Notes: generated by a model not told the origin, from the sequence alone. DNA of 64,000 nucleotides from Tabrizicola sp. (GCF_030694085.1 NZ_JAUXZE010000056.1:218919-282918); one strand, 5' to 3'. Counted from the first letter of the stretch, positions 29,689-38,600 are shown. Numbers and translations are program-made.

Positions 29689-29707
29689 GGCGGGGTTTCA
29701 CCCCGCC
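29689..29707. terminator. Hairpin downstream of phoR-like gene
   Basis: GGCGGGG-TTTCA-CCCCGCC. Confidence 0.5.
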
Positions 29708-29756
29708 GACTGTGTCGATCCGACCCCCTAGTCTCGGGTCCTATTGGTCGAAGTTA

Positions 29757-29773
29757 GTGGGGTGGAACCCCAC
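29757..29773. repeat. Second short hairpin in the same gap
   Basis: GTGGGGT-GGA-ACCCCAC. Confidence 0.45.
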
Positions 29774-29910
29774 CCAACGCTTGCTATTTCGGAGGCTTCA
29801 AAGTTCATTGAAAACTGGGTGCAGATTACACAAGCTGATGACGACACAGGGCTTGCGCGTAGGCTGACCTTAGCTATCGTTTGATAACCGCTAGATTTAA
29901 TGAGGAAATT

Positions 29911-31276
29911 CATGAGACTCGCTCCTTCGGAAGGCGACTTTACACTTTATGAAACTGGATTTTCGACTGATCTGCTCGACAGAACCGGCTTTGGAAAATC
30001 TCTTTCTAGGATAGTCGAAGGAATCGAAGACCCATTAGTGATTGCACTCGATGGTCGTTGGGGCACTGGCAAGACCTACTTTCTCAGGAGATGGGTGGCC
30101 GAACACAGATTGTCCAATGCTGGACGTGCCTTGACGGTCTACTTTGATGCGTTTGAGAACGATTACATTGGCGATCCCCTTGTTGCGCTTGTAGCGGCCC
30201 TAACCAACCGCTTGCCGCCGGCAGACCAATCAAAGCTCGATCAAGTTAAGAAATTTGCCGTAAAGCTATTTCGGCCCGCTACGAGAATAGGCCTAGCGCT
30301 CGCAACAGCAGGGGCTTCCATTGCACTAGATGAAGTAATGGACGCGGGTGCAGAAGCATTAAGAGAAGAGGCAAAGGAGGCGCTCAACGACTTTTGGAAA
30401 CGTGAATCTGGCAGGCAAATTGCTATGGTGGAGTTTCGATCTGCAATCCAAGCACTGACCAAGGGAGGTGATGTGGAGGCTGCGCTTCCTCTGGTGGTTG
30501 TAATTGATGAACTTGACCGATGCCGACCTGACTTCGCACTAGATGTCCTAGAGGTTGTTAAGCACTTCTTCACCGTCCCAGGCGTCCACTTCATTCTGGG
30601 CGTCAACTTGGACGCTTTGGCGAGTAGTGTTCGAATAAGGTACGGTTCTGAGATTGACGCGATGTTGTATCTTCAGAAATTCATCAGCTTCTCAATGGCT
30701 CTGCCGGAGCATGTTGGAAGCACAAGGGAAACCAAAGCAATCTCCAAGTACGCATCGCACTTGGGCCAGAGAATGGAGCTGCCAAAGAAGTTTGTGGGCG
30801 AAGTCCGGGAACAGCTTGAGGCGATCTCGAAGGGTATGCACATATCGATGCGCGACATCGAAAAGATCTTTGCGATGGCAGCACTTTTGCCAGATGAAGC
30901 CAAGGCCGACAATATCTTCTTGGGCTGGCGAGTCGCAACCATTACTCTCTTGATAGCGCGGGTGATAAAATCGGATCTTGCAACGAAGTTCCTAGCTGCA
31001 ACGATAAGTGAGGAGGAGTTATCTGCCTTCTTTGGTGCGTCAAGAAACCTAGTAAGCGAAACTCTTGAAAATGGAGAGCGCAATCCGGAGTTCAAGCACC
31101 GGATTGCTCTCCTTTATGACACGTGGCGATTCATTGCTCGTGATGGAGTAACGGACGGTAGTGATCGTTGGCACCACCTCGCAAAGATTTTTGACGACTT
31201 TGGACGTACTTATGAAGCCAGAAAGATTCCTGAGAAAATTCAGGAAATGTGGTTGAACCAATATCGCATCGTTTGA
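29911..31276 (+). CDS. KAP family P-loop NTPase
   Basis: Walker A 'ALDGRWGTGKTYFLRRW'; Walker B 'LPLVVVIDELDRCRPDFALDVLEVVKHFF'; AT-rich codon usage against the surrounding genes. Confidence 0.85.
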
Positions 31277-31296
31277 TACGTGTCCCAAACTGCGCC

Positions 31297-32229
31297 TCAC
31301 AAACTCCCCAACCGCTCCGTCAAAAGCCGGTAGAACCCGTCCCGGTCCACGCCTCCCATGAACATCGCATTGGGCTCCCTACCGCTCACGCGCCACCAGT
31401 CGGCGACGGTCATGCCGAGGGTGAGCTCGCTCCCCGTCTCGATTTCCACGTTGATGTGGCGGCCGGTGAAGAGGGACGGCTCCAAGAGGTAGGCGATCAC
31501 GCAGGGGTCGTGCAGGGGGGCGCCATCACTCCCGTATTTCGCGGTGTCGAAGCGTTCGAAGAAATCGGTCCAGGAGGCGACGGCGGTGCCTACGGGGGTG
31601 CCGAGGGCGCGCATGCCTTCGACCCACGCCCGCGAGGTCAGCGCCTTGTGGGTGACGTCGAGGGGCATCACCACCAGGGGAACGCCGGATTTGAACACGA
31701 TATCAGCGGCTTCTGGGTCGACGTAGATGTTGAACTCGGCCGCGGGGGTGACGTTGCCGCCCTCAAAACAGCCGCCGCCCATCAGGACGATCTCGGCCAC
31801 TTTCGGGATGATGTCGGGGGCGCGTTGGAAGGCGGTGGCGATGTTGGTCAGGGGGCCGAGGGGGCAGAGGGTGATAGTGCCGGGCGCGTGGGCGCGCAGG
31901 GTGTCGATGATGTAGTCGACGGCGTGCTGGGGTTGGAGGGGGTACGTCGGGTCGGGCAGCGGGATGCCATCGAGGCCGGTCTTGCCGTGGACGTATTCGG
32001 CGGTGACGAGCTTGCGTTTGAGGGGCGCGTCGCAGCCGGCGTAGACGGGGGTCTTCAGGCCCGAAAGCTCGACGATCTGGCGGGTGTTCTTCTGTGTGAG
32101 GGGCAAGGGCACGTTCCCGGCGACGGCGGTGAGGGCGAGGACCTCAAGTTCCGGCGAAGCGAGGGCGAGGAGGATGGCGACGGCGTCGTCCTGGCCGGGG
32201 TCGGTGTCGATGATGATCTTGCGGGACAT
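31297..32229 (-). CDS. Nucleoside hydrolase (inosine-uridine preferring family)
   Basis: 'KIIIDTDPGQDDAVAILLALASPELEVLALTAVAGN...GPLTNIATA...MGGG'. Confidence 0.93.
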   Translation of the reverse strand: MSRKIIIDTDPGQDDAVAILLALASPELEVLALTAVAGNVPLPLTQKNTRQIVELSGLKTPVYAGCDAPLKRKLVTAEYVHGKTGLDGIPLPDPTYPLQPQHAVDYIIDTLRAHAPGTITLCPLGPLTNIATAFQRAPDIIPKVAEIVLMGGGCFEGGNVTPAAEFNIYVDPEAADIVFKSGVPLVVMPLDVTHKALTSRAWVEGMRALGTPVGTAVASWTDFFERFDTAKYGSDGAPLHDPCVIAYLLEPSLFTGRHINVEIETGSELTLGMTVADWWRVSGREPNAMFMGGVDRDGFYRLLTERLGSL

Positions 32230-32351
32230 GGGGGGCTCCTTTCGCGGGAGTAAGCGGGAAGGGGGCTAGTTTGTCCAGATGGTCAGGAAAAGGCGTGCAA
32301 TGCGGGGGAAGGGGCGTAGGCTTTTCGGCGTCGAGGCAGAGGAGGCTGGCG

Positions 32352-33377
32352 ATGGAGATACTGGTCGGGACGACGAAGGGGTTGTTCGTGCTGGAGGGGG
32401 GCCGGGTGCAGGGGCCGTTCTGCGAGGGCTGGCCGATCAACCATGCGGTCGGGCGCGGGGGCGAGATCTGGGCGGCCGGGGGCGGCAAGTGGGAAGGTGT
32501 GGGCATCTGGCGGCGCAAGGGCGGCGCGTGGAGCGTGTCGCGCGGGCCGTTCGAGGGGGCCGAGCAGATGTGGTCGGTCTGCGTCGACGGCGGGCGGCTT
32601 CTGGCGGGGTCGAAGCCGGCGTATCTGTATGAAAGCGTCGATGAGGGGGAGACCTGGCGGCGGCTGGATGCGCTGACCGATCAACCCGGAGCGGACCAGT
32701 GGCAGCCGGGGGCGGCGGGGTTGACGCTGCATACGATCCTTTCCGACGGGAAGGGTGGGGTGTGGGTGGGGATCTCGGCGGCGGGGGTGTTCGAGAGCCG
32801 GGATGGGGGCGCGAGCTGGCAGCAGCGGAACCGGCGGGGGAACCGTGCGGGGCCGGCGGGGGCCTTGCCTCGGCATTGGGATGGCGAGGAAATCCGGCGG
32901 GAGGACGAGATCTTCAGTTGCGTCCACAACCTGGCGTTCGGGGCGGCGGAGGGGCTGATCTACATGCAGAACCACCAGGGGGTGTATCGGTCCCGGGATG
33001 GCGGGCAGGTGTGGGAGGAGGTGACGGAGGGGTTGCCGTCGACGTTCGGGTTCCCGGTGGCCGCGCATCCGACAAAGCCGGGGGTGTTCTGGGTGTTTCC
33101 GCTGAACGGGGATTCGCTGGGGCGGTATCCGGTGGGGGGCCGCGCGCTGGTCTGGAAGACCGAAGACGGCGGCGAGACCTGGGCGGGGAAGGGCGCGGGG
33201 TTGCCGGAGCGGGACTGCTTCTTCACCGTGCTGCGGCAGGGGATGGCCTCGTGCGACGGGGGAGTGGCCTTCGGGACGAACTCGGGCTCGGTTTACCTCA
33301 GCCGGGACGAGGGGGAGACGTGGCAGGAGGTGGCAAAGCATCTGCCGACGGTGCTGTCGGTAGAGTTCATGGGGTAG
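32352..33377 (+). CDS. BNR/sialidase-fold exo-type repeat protein
   Basis: Repeated 'S.DEGETW' / 'SRDGGASW' / 'SRDGGQVW' / 'TEDGGETW' / 'SRDEGETW' Asp-box motifs. Confidence 0.85.
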   Translation: MEILVGTTKGLFVLEGGRVQGPFCEGWPINHAVGRGGEIWAAGGGKWEGVGIWRRKGGAWSVSRGPFEGAEQMWSVCVDGGRLLAGSKPAYLYESVDEGETWRRLDALTDQPGADQWQPGAAGLTLHTILSDGKGGVWVGISAAGVFESRDGGASWQQRNRRGNRAGPAGALPRHWDGEEIRREDEIFSCVHNLAFGAAEGLIYMQNHQGVYRSRDGGQVWEEVTEGLPSTFGFPVAAHPTKPGVFWVFPLNGDSLGRYPVGGRALVWKTEDGGETWAGKGAGLPERDCFFTVLRQGMASCDGGVAFGTNSGSVYLSRDEGETWQEVAKHLPTVLSVEFMG

Positions 33378-33378
33378 G

Positions 33379-33452
33379 TGTCCACGGTGGACAAGGGGAC
33401 CGCCGCAAGGGATTCCAAGGGGTTGAGCGCGGACGTTAAGGGTTTGGAAAGG
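33379..33452 (+). repeat. Composite intergenic element, copy D
   Basis: TGTCCACGGTGGACA (33379-33393), 34 nt, CGCGGAC (33428-33434) GTTAAGGGTTTGGAAAGG. Confidence 0.7.
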
Positions 33453-33511
33453 TTTGATTTCGTCACTATCTCTGGTTGCGGGACCGCCAAGAGGTGTGCT
33501 TCACTGACGCG

Positions 33512-36500
33512 ATGAGCCGTATCCAAGTCGAAAGTTACCTGTCCCGCATCGACCAGCTTCGCCGGGTGTCGGGTGCCACGAACGAAGTCATTGTCAGCCA
33601 GGCCTTCGCGCGCCTGCTGGAGGACTGGGCCACTGATCAGAAGCTGATCTTCGTCCAGCAGCACGCCTATGAAACGCCCCAAAAGACCTTCGTCCGGCCC
33701 GACGGTGTCGTCCTGCATGATATCCGCGTCCCCCTGGGCTGGTGGGAGGCGAAGGACACCTCGGACGACCTGGAGAAGGAGATCGAGAAGAAACTGCGCA
33801 AGGGCTATCCGCAGGACAACATCGTCTTCGAGAACGGCGCGACGGCGATCCTGTACCAGAACCGGCACGAGGCGTTCCGCTGCGACATGACCGACCCGGC
33901 GGCGCTGGAAAAGCTGGTCACGCTGTTCTTCGGCTATGAACGCCCCGAGATCGCCGAGTTCCGCACCGCCGTGCGCCAGTTCGGCACCGACCTGCCCGCG
34001 ATCCTGGAGGGCCTGCGCGCCAAGATCGCCGAAGCCTATGCCGACAACCCGGCCTTCGGCACCCAGGCCGCCGCTTTCCTGACCCATGCCAGGCAGACGA
34101 TCAACCCCGGCCTCACCGAGGAAGACGTGCGCGAGATGCTGATCCAGCACGTCCTGACCGAGGAGATCTTCACCCAGGTCTTCAACGACGGCCAGTATCA
34201 CCGCGAGAACAACATCGCCCGCGAACTGACCAAGCTGGAGGACGCCTTCTTTACCGGCGCGGTCAAGCGCGACACGCTGCGGGCGATGCAGCCCTATTAC
34301 CAGGCGATCAAGGCGAACGCGGCGCAGATCAGCCTACATTCCGAAAAGCAGACCTTCCTGAAACTGATCTACGAACAGTTCTACAAGGTCTACAACCCCA
34401 AGGCCGCCGACCGGCTGGGCGTGGTCTATACCCCGAACGAGATCGTGCGCTTCATGATCGAAGGCGCGGATTGGCTGTGCGAAAAGCACTTTGGCAAGAC
34501 GCTGATCGAGCCGGGGGTGGAAATCCTGGACCCGGCGACAGGCACCGGGACCTTCATCTGCGAACTGATCGAGCATTTCCGGGGCCAGCCCAAGGCCCTG
34601 CACCGGAAATACAAGGAAGAATTGCACGCCAACGAGGTGGCGATCCTGCCCTATTACGTGGCCAACCTGAACATCGAGGCGACCTATGCGGCGGTGGCGG
34701 GGCAGTATGCCGAATTTCCGAACCTGTGTTTCGTGGACACGCTGGACAATGTCGCGGGCTTGGGCGTCCGCAAGGGAACCACGCCGGACCTGTTCGGGGC
34801 GCTGTCGGACGAGAATGTCGCGCGGGTGAAGCGGCAGAACATGCGCAAGATTTCCGTGGTGATTGGCAACCCGCCCTACAATGCCTGGCAGGAAAATTTC
34901 AACCAGCGCAACGCGAACCGCAGTTACAAGAAGATCGACCAGCGGATCAAGGAAACCTATATCCTGAAAGGGTCGGCGCAGAACCAGAACAGCGTCTACG
35001 ACATGTATACCCGCTTCTTCCGCTGGTCGGCGGACCGGGTGCATGATGACGGGATCATCGCCTTCATCGTGGGCCGCAAGCCGGTGGCGAAAGGCGCCTA
35101 TGACGGCTTCCGCCGCGATCTGGCCGACGAGTTCAACGAGGTCTACGTCGTGGACCTTGGCGGCGATGCCATCGACAATCCCAAGCTGTCGGGAACCAGG
35201 CACAACGTCTTTGGCAACCGCTCGGGGGTGGCGATCTACTTTCTGGTCAAGAAGCACCGCGCGCAGGGCTGCAAGGTGTTCTACGCGCGCCGCGATGAAT
35301 ACGACACGAAGCAGGACAAGCTTTCGTGGCTGGGGTCAACCCCGATGGCGCAGGTGAAGTTCGACCGGATCACGCCAGACAAGAAGGGCAACTGGTTGGG
35401 GCAGACGGAGAACGACTGGGAGGAGTTGCTTCCTCTTGTTAGCAAAGACGTTAAGGCCGGGAAACGTGGCGCAGAGAAGGGGGCGATTTTCAAACTTTTC
35501 TCTCGGGGGCTAGGAAGCTACCGGGACGAGTGGGTCTATGATTCCAACCGCACAGGCTTGGAAGCCAAGATGCGCTATATGGTCGAGACCTATGAGGCGA
35601 CGCGGGCGGACCCGGAGTTTACTGATCGGAATACGATAAAGTGGGACGCCGAGTTGGACCGCTATGCCAAGTCCAACATAAAGAAGCAATTTGATCCGAC
35701 GCTGATCCGACGCGCCGAGTTCCGACCGTTTTCAACGCTCTGGCTTTACCTTGACCAACACTTCAACGGACGCACCTACCAGCTTCCAGTGATGTTCCCG
35801 CCGGGTGCCGAGAATCCGGCGATCAGCTTCAGTGACCCTTCCGCTCAGAAACCCTGGATGACGATTTCAACGAGCGGCGTGCCGGACCTGCACCTTGTCG
35901 GTCCAGCTGCTGCCGCGATGGTCGCCTCCCGCTACCGCTTCACCCCCACCGGCGAGCGGGTGGACAACATCACCGATTGGGCTCTGAAGACCTTCACCGA
36001 CCGCTACGGCAAGAGTGCCGGGGTCAGCCGCGATACGATCTTTGCCTATGTCTATGCCGCCCTGCACGACCCCCTGTGGCGCGAAACCTATGCGATCAAC
36101 CTGAAACGCGAGTTCCCGCGCATCCCGCTCCATCCGCAGTTCGGGCTTTGGGCCGGGTGGGGGCAACGCTTGCTTGACCTGCACATCGGCTATGAGGGCG
36201 TGGCGCCCTGGCCGCTGACCCGGCGCGACGTGGAGGATGCAAAGTCCAGGGCGGCGGGGGTCAGCCCGCGCGTGATCCTGAAGTCGGACCCCGGCGCGGG
36301 CGTTGTCATGCTGGACAGCGAGACGACCCTGGCCGGGATACCGACCAGGGCCTGGGACTATCGGCTGGGCAACCGCAGTGCGATCGACTGGGTGCTGGAC
36401 CAGCACAAGGAGAAGACGCCGAAGGACCCGACGATCCGTTTGAGGTTCAACACCTACCGCTTTGCCGACCACAAGGACCGGGTGGCGGACCTGCTGACCC

Positions 36501-36568
36501 GGGTGGTCCGGGTCAGCATCGAGACGCTGGAGATCGTCGACGAGATCGCAACGGCGCGGCGGGGTTAG
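33512..36568 (+). CDS. Single-polypeptide type IIG/ISP-like restriction-modification enzyme (PD-(D/E)XK-like N-terminus + N6-adenine methyltransferase)
   Basis: 'DGVVLHDIRVPLGWWEAKD' nuclease-like motif; methyltransferase motif I 'ILDPATGTGTFICEL' and motif IV 'VVIGNPPYNAWQ'; no SF2 helicase motifs seen. Confidence 0.82.
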   Translation: MSRIQVESYLSRIDQLRRVSGATNEVIVSQAFARLLEDWATDQKLIFVQQHAYETPQKTFVRPDGVVLHDIRVPLGWWEAKDTSDDLEKEIEKKLRKGYPQDNIVFENGATAILYQNRHEAFRCDMTDPAALEKLVTLFFGYERPEIAEFRTAVRQFGTDLPAILEGLRAKIAEAYADNPAFGTQAAAFLTHARQTINPGLTEEDVREMLIQHVLTEEIFTQVFNDGQYHRENNIARELTKLEDAFFTGAVKRDTLRAMQPYYQAIKANAAQISLHSEKQTFLKLIYEQFYKVYNPKAADRLGVVYTPNEIVRFMIEGADWLCEKHFGKTLIEPGVEILDPATGTGTFICELIEHFRGQPKALHRKYKEELHANEVAILPYYVANLNIEATYAAVAGQYAEFPNLCFVDTLDNVAGLGVRKGTTPDLFGALSDENVARVKRQNMRKISVVIGNPPYNAWQENFNQRNANRSYKKIDQRIKETYILKGSAQNQNSVYDMYTRFFRWSADRVHDDGIIAFIVGRKPVAKGAYDGFRRDLADEFNEVYVVDLGGDAIDNPKLSGTRHNVFGNRSGVAIYFLVKKHRAQGCKVFYARRDEYDTKQDKLSWLGSTPMAQVKFDRITPDKKGNWLGQTENDWEELLPLVSKDVKAGKRGAEKGAIFKLFSRGLGSYRDEWVYDSNRTGLEAKMRYMVETYEATRADPEFTDRNTIKWDAELDRYAKSNIKKQFDPTLIRRAEFRPFSTLWLYLDQHFNGRTYQLPVMFPPGAENPAISFSDPSAQKPWMTISTSGVPDLHLVGPAAAAMVASRYRFTPTGERVDNITDWALKTFTDRYGKSAGVSRDTIFAYVYAALHDPLWRETYAINLKREFPRIPLHPQFGLWAGWGQRLLDLHIGYEGVAPWPLTRRDVEDAKSRAAGVSPRVILKSDPGAGVVMLDSETTLAGIPTRAWDYRLGNRSAIDWVLDQHKEKTPKDPTIRLRFNTYRFADHKDRVADLLTRVVRVSIETLEIVDEIATARRG

Positions 36569-36580
36569 CCCCCGACAGCG

Positions 36581-37591
36581 TCAGCCGTCAAAGTCCACCG
36601 TCTCCATGATCTTCACTGCGGCGGGGCGCTGTGCGGCGATGTCGGCCAGGGGGGTGGTGTCCGCCGTGAACTCACCCCAGGACGCGACCAGGGCCGACCG
36701 TTCGACGCCGGGTTTCACCGGGTATTCGTGGTTCGTCTCGGCATAGATCTTCTGGGCGGCGTCGCCCGAGAGCCACTCCATGAACTTGAGCGCGTTGTCG
36801 CGGTTCGGGGCGGATTTGGTCATCGCGACGCCCGAGATGTTCAGGTGGGTGCCGCCTGCCGAGCCCGCATCTTCAAAGGTCGGGAAGACGATGGTGACGC
36901 TTTCGGCGGCCGGGACCTGTTCGGGGTCGGCAAGCATCTGGCCCATGTAGTAGGTGTTGCCGATGGCGATGTCACATTCGCCGGCCGCGATGGCCTTGAC
37001 CTGGTCACGGTCGCCGCCGTCGGGTTTGCGGGCGAGGTTGGCCTTCAGGCCCTGGGCCCAGGTGGTCGCATAGGCCTCGTCATGATGGGCGATGATCGCG
37101 CCAAGAAGGGCGACGTTGTAGTCGTGCAGGCCCGAGCGCGAGCAGATCCGGCCCTTCCATTTGTCCGAGGCGAGGTCCTCGTAGGTGGTGACTTCGCCTG
37201 GTGCGACCCGGTCCTTCGAGGCATAGACGATGCGGGCGCGGGCTGTGAGGCCGAACCACAGGTCGGTCGGGTCGCGGAATTCGGCCGGGATGTTGGCCTC
37301 CAGGACGTCGGACTGCACGGGCTGGACCACGTCGGCCTCGACGATCTGCATCAGGCGGGCGATGTCCACGGTGAGGACAAGGTCGGCGGGGGAGCGGTTG
37401 CCTTCGGCCACCAGGCGCTCGGCCATGCCCTTGTCGACGAAGGCCACGTTGACGGCGATCCCGGTCTCGGCGGTGAAGGCGTCGACGAGGGGCTGGATCA
37501 GTTCCGGCTGACGGTGGGAATAGACGTTGATCTCCTGGGCCAGCGCCGGGACGGAGCAGGCGAGGAGGGCGAGGGTCGAGAGGCGGAACAT
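36581..37591 (-). CDS. Fe(3+) ABC transporter substrate-binding protein
   Basis: 'AQEINVYSHRQPELIQPLVDAFTAETGIAVNVAFVDKGMAERLVAEGNRSPADLVLTVDIARL'. Confidence 0.92.
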   Translation of the reverse strand: MFRLSTLALLACSVPALAQEINVYSHRQPELIQPLVDAFTAETGIAVNVAFVDKGMAERLVAEGNRSPADLVLTVDIARLMQIVEADVVQPVQSDVLEANIPAEFRDPTDLWFGLTARARIVYASKDRVAPGEVTTYEDLASDKWKGRICSRSGLHDYNVALLGAIIAHHDEAYATTWAQGLKANLARKPDGGDRDQVKAIAAGECDIAIGNTYYMGQMLADPEQVPAAESVTIVFPTFEDAGSAGGTHLNISGVAMTKSAPNRDNALKFMEWLSGDAAQKIYAETNHEYPVKPGVERSALVASWGEFTADTTPLADIAAQRPAAVKIMETVDFDG

Positions 37592-37745
37592 GGTTGAGTC
37601 CTTTTGTCAGGTTTATGCAGCGGGTTTAATCGGGTTCCGAACGACCCGTCAAGAGCCTGAGTGAAAGAGTCGGCTTTTTATCGCTGCGGCAGCCACCGGC
37701 CGATTGCGTGCCTTAAACCGTGCTTGCGCCACGGGTCGGGCGGGG

Positions 37746-37777
37746 GCCTCCGGCGGGGATATTTCGACAAAGATGAA
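37746..37777 (+). repeat. GCCTCCGGCGGGGATATTT...CAAAGATGAA intergenic repeat, copy 1
   Basis: gcctccggcggggatatttcgacaaagatgaa. Confidence 0.6.
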
Positions 37778-37781
37778 TGGC

Positions 37782-38600
37782 TTAGGGACGGCGCTTGTCT
37801 TCGGCCCGGGCGCGGTTCCACAGGGCGTCCATTTCGGCGAGGTCGCTGTCGGCGGGGGTACGACCGGATTCGGCCAGCCAGTCTTCGATCCGGGAAAAGC
37901 GGCGGGTGAACTTCTGGTTGGCGGCACGCAAGGCGGCCTCGGGGTCGACCTTCAGATGGCGGGCGAGGTTGGCCATGACGAAGAGGAGATCGCCGATTTC
38001 CTCGGTCAGGGCGTCATGGGTGAGGGTGTCGCGCGCTTCGACCACTTCGCGGGCTTCCTCGACCAGCTTGTCGAGGACCTGGTCGGTCGAGGGCCAGTCA
38101 AAGCCCACACGGGCGGCGCGGTTCTGGAGTTTCAGGGCGCGGGTCAGGGCGGGAAGGGACGCGGCGATGCCGTCGAGGAGTCTTGCCGCCCCCCTTTCGG
38201 CCGCCTTCTGCGCCTCCCAGTCCTGCGTTTGCTGCTCTGCCGTCTGGTCGCGGCTTTCGGTCCCGAAGACATGCGGGTGGCGGGCGATCATCTTGTCGGA
38301 GATGGCGGTGACGACATCGGCGAAGCTGAAAAACCCCGCCTCTGACGCCATTTGCGAATGGTAGACGGCCTGGAAAAGGAGGTCGCCAAGCTCGCCCTTC
38401 AACTCGCCCCAGGCCTGGCGGTCGATGGCATCGGCGACTTCGCAGGCCTCTTCGAGAGTGTAGGGGGCGATGGTGGCGAAGGTCTGCTCGATGTCCCAGG
38501 GGCAGCCGGTGGCCGGGTCACGCAGGGCGGCCATGATGGCGAGGAGGCGGTCGATACCCGAGTCTGGGCCGGTGGGGGGGAGGTCGGTCGGAAGGGGCAT
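37782..38600 (-). CDS. mazG: Nucleoside triphosphate pyrophosphohydrolase MazG
   Basis: 'LRDPATGCPWDIEQTFATIAPYTLEEACEVADAID...GDLLFQAVYHSQMA'. Confidence 0.94.
   Translation of the reverse strand: MPLPTDLPPTGPDSGIDRLLAIMAALRDPATGCPWDIEQTFATIAPYTLEEACEVADAIDRQAWGELKGELGDLLFQAVYHSQMASEAGFFSFADVVTAISDKMIARHPHVFGTESRDQTAEQQTQDWEAQKAAERGAARLLDGIAASLPALTRALKLQNRAARVGFDWPSTDQVLDKLVEEAREVVEARDTLTHDALTEEIGDLLFVMANLARHLKVDPEAALRAANQKFTRRFSRIEDWLAESGRTPADSDLAEMDALWNRARAEDKRRP

Noticed and set aside
33512-36568. Complete type ISP enzyme with helicase (LlaBIII-like full architecture)
   Set aside because: Protein is about 1,018 aa and no SF2 helicase motifs were recognised; called IIG/ISP-like instead.
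29560-36580. Prophage or integrative element
   Set aside because: No integrase, transposase, phage structural genes or att duplication seen.
37363-37379. TGTCCACGGTGAGGACA, similar to the composite-element palindrome
   Set aside because: Inside the Fe(3+)-binding protein coding region, arm spacing altered, and no CGTGGGC block at 34 nt.
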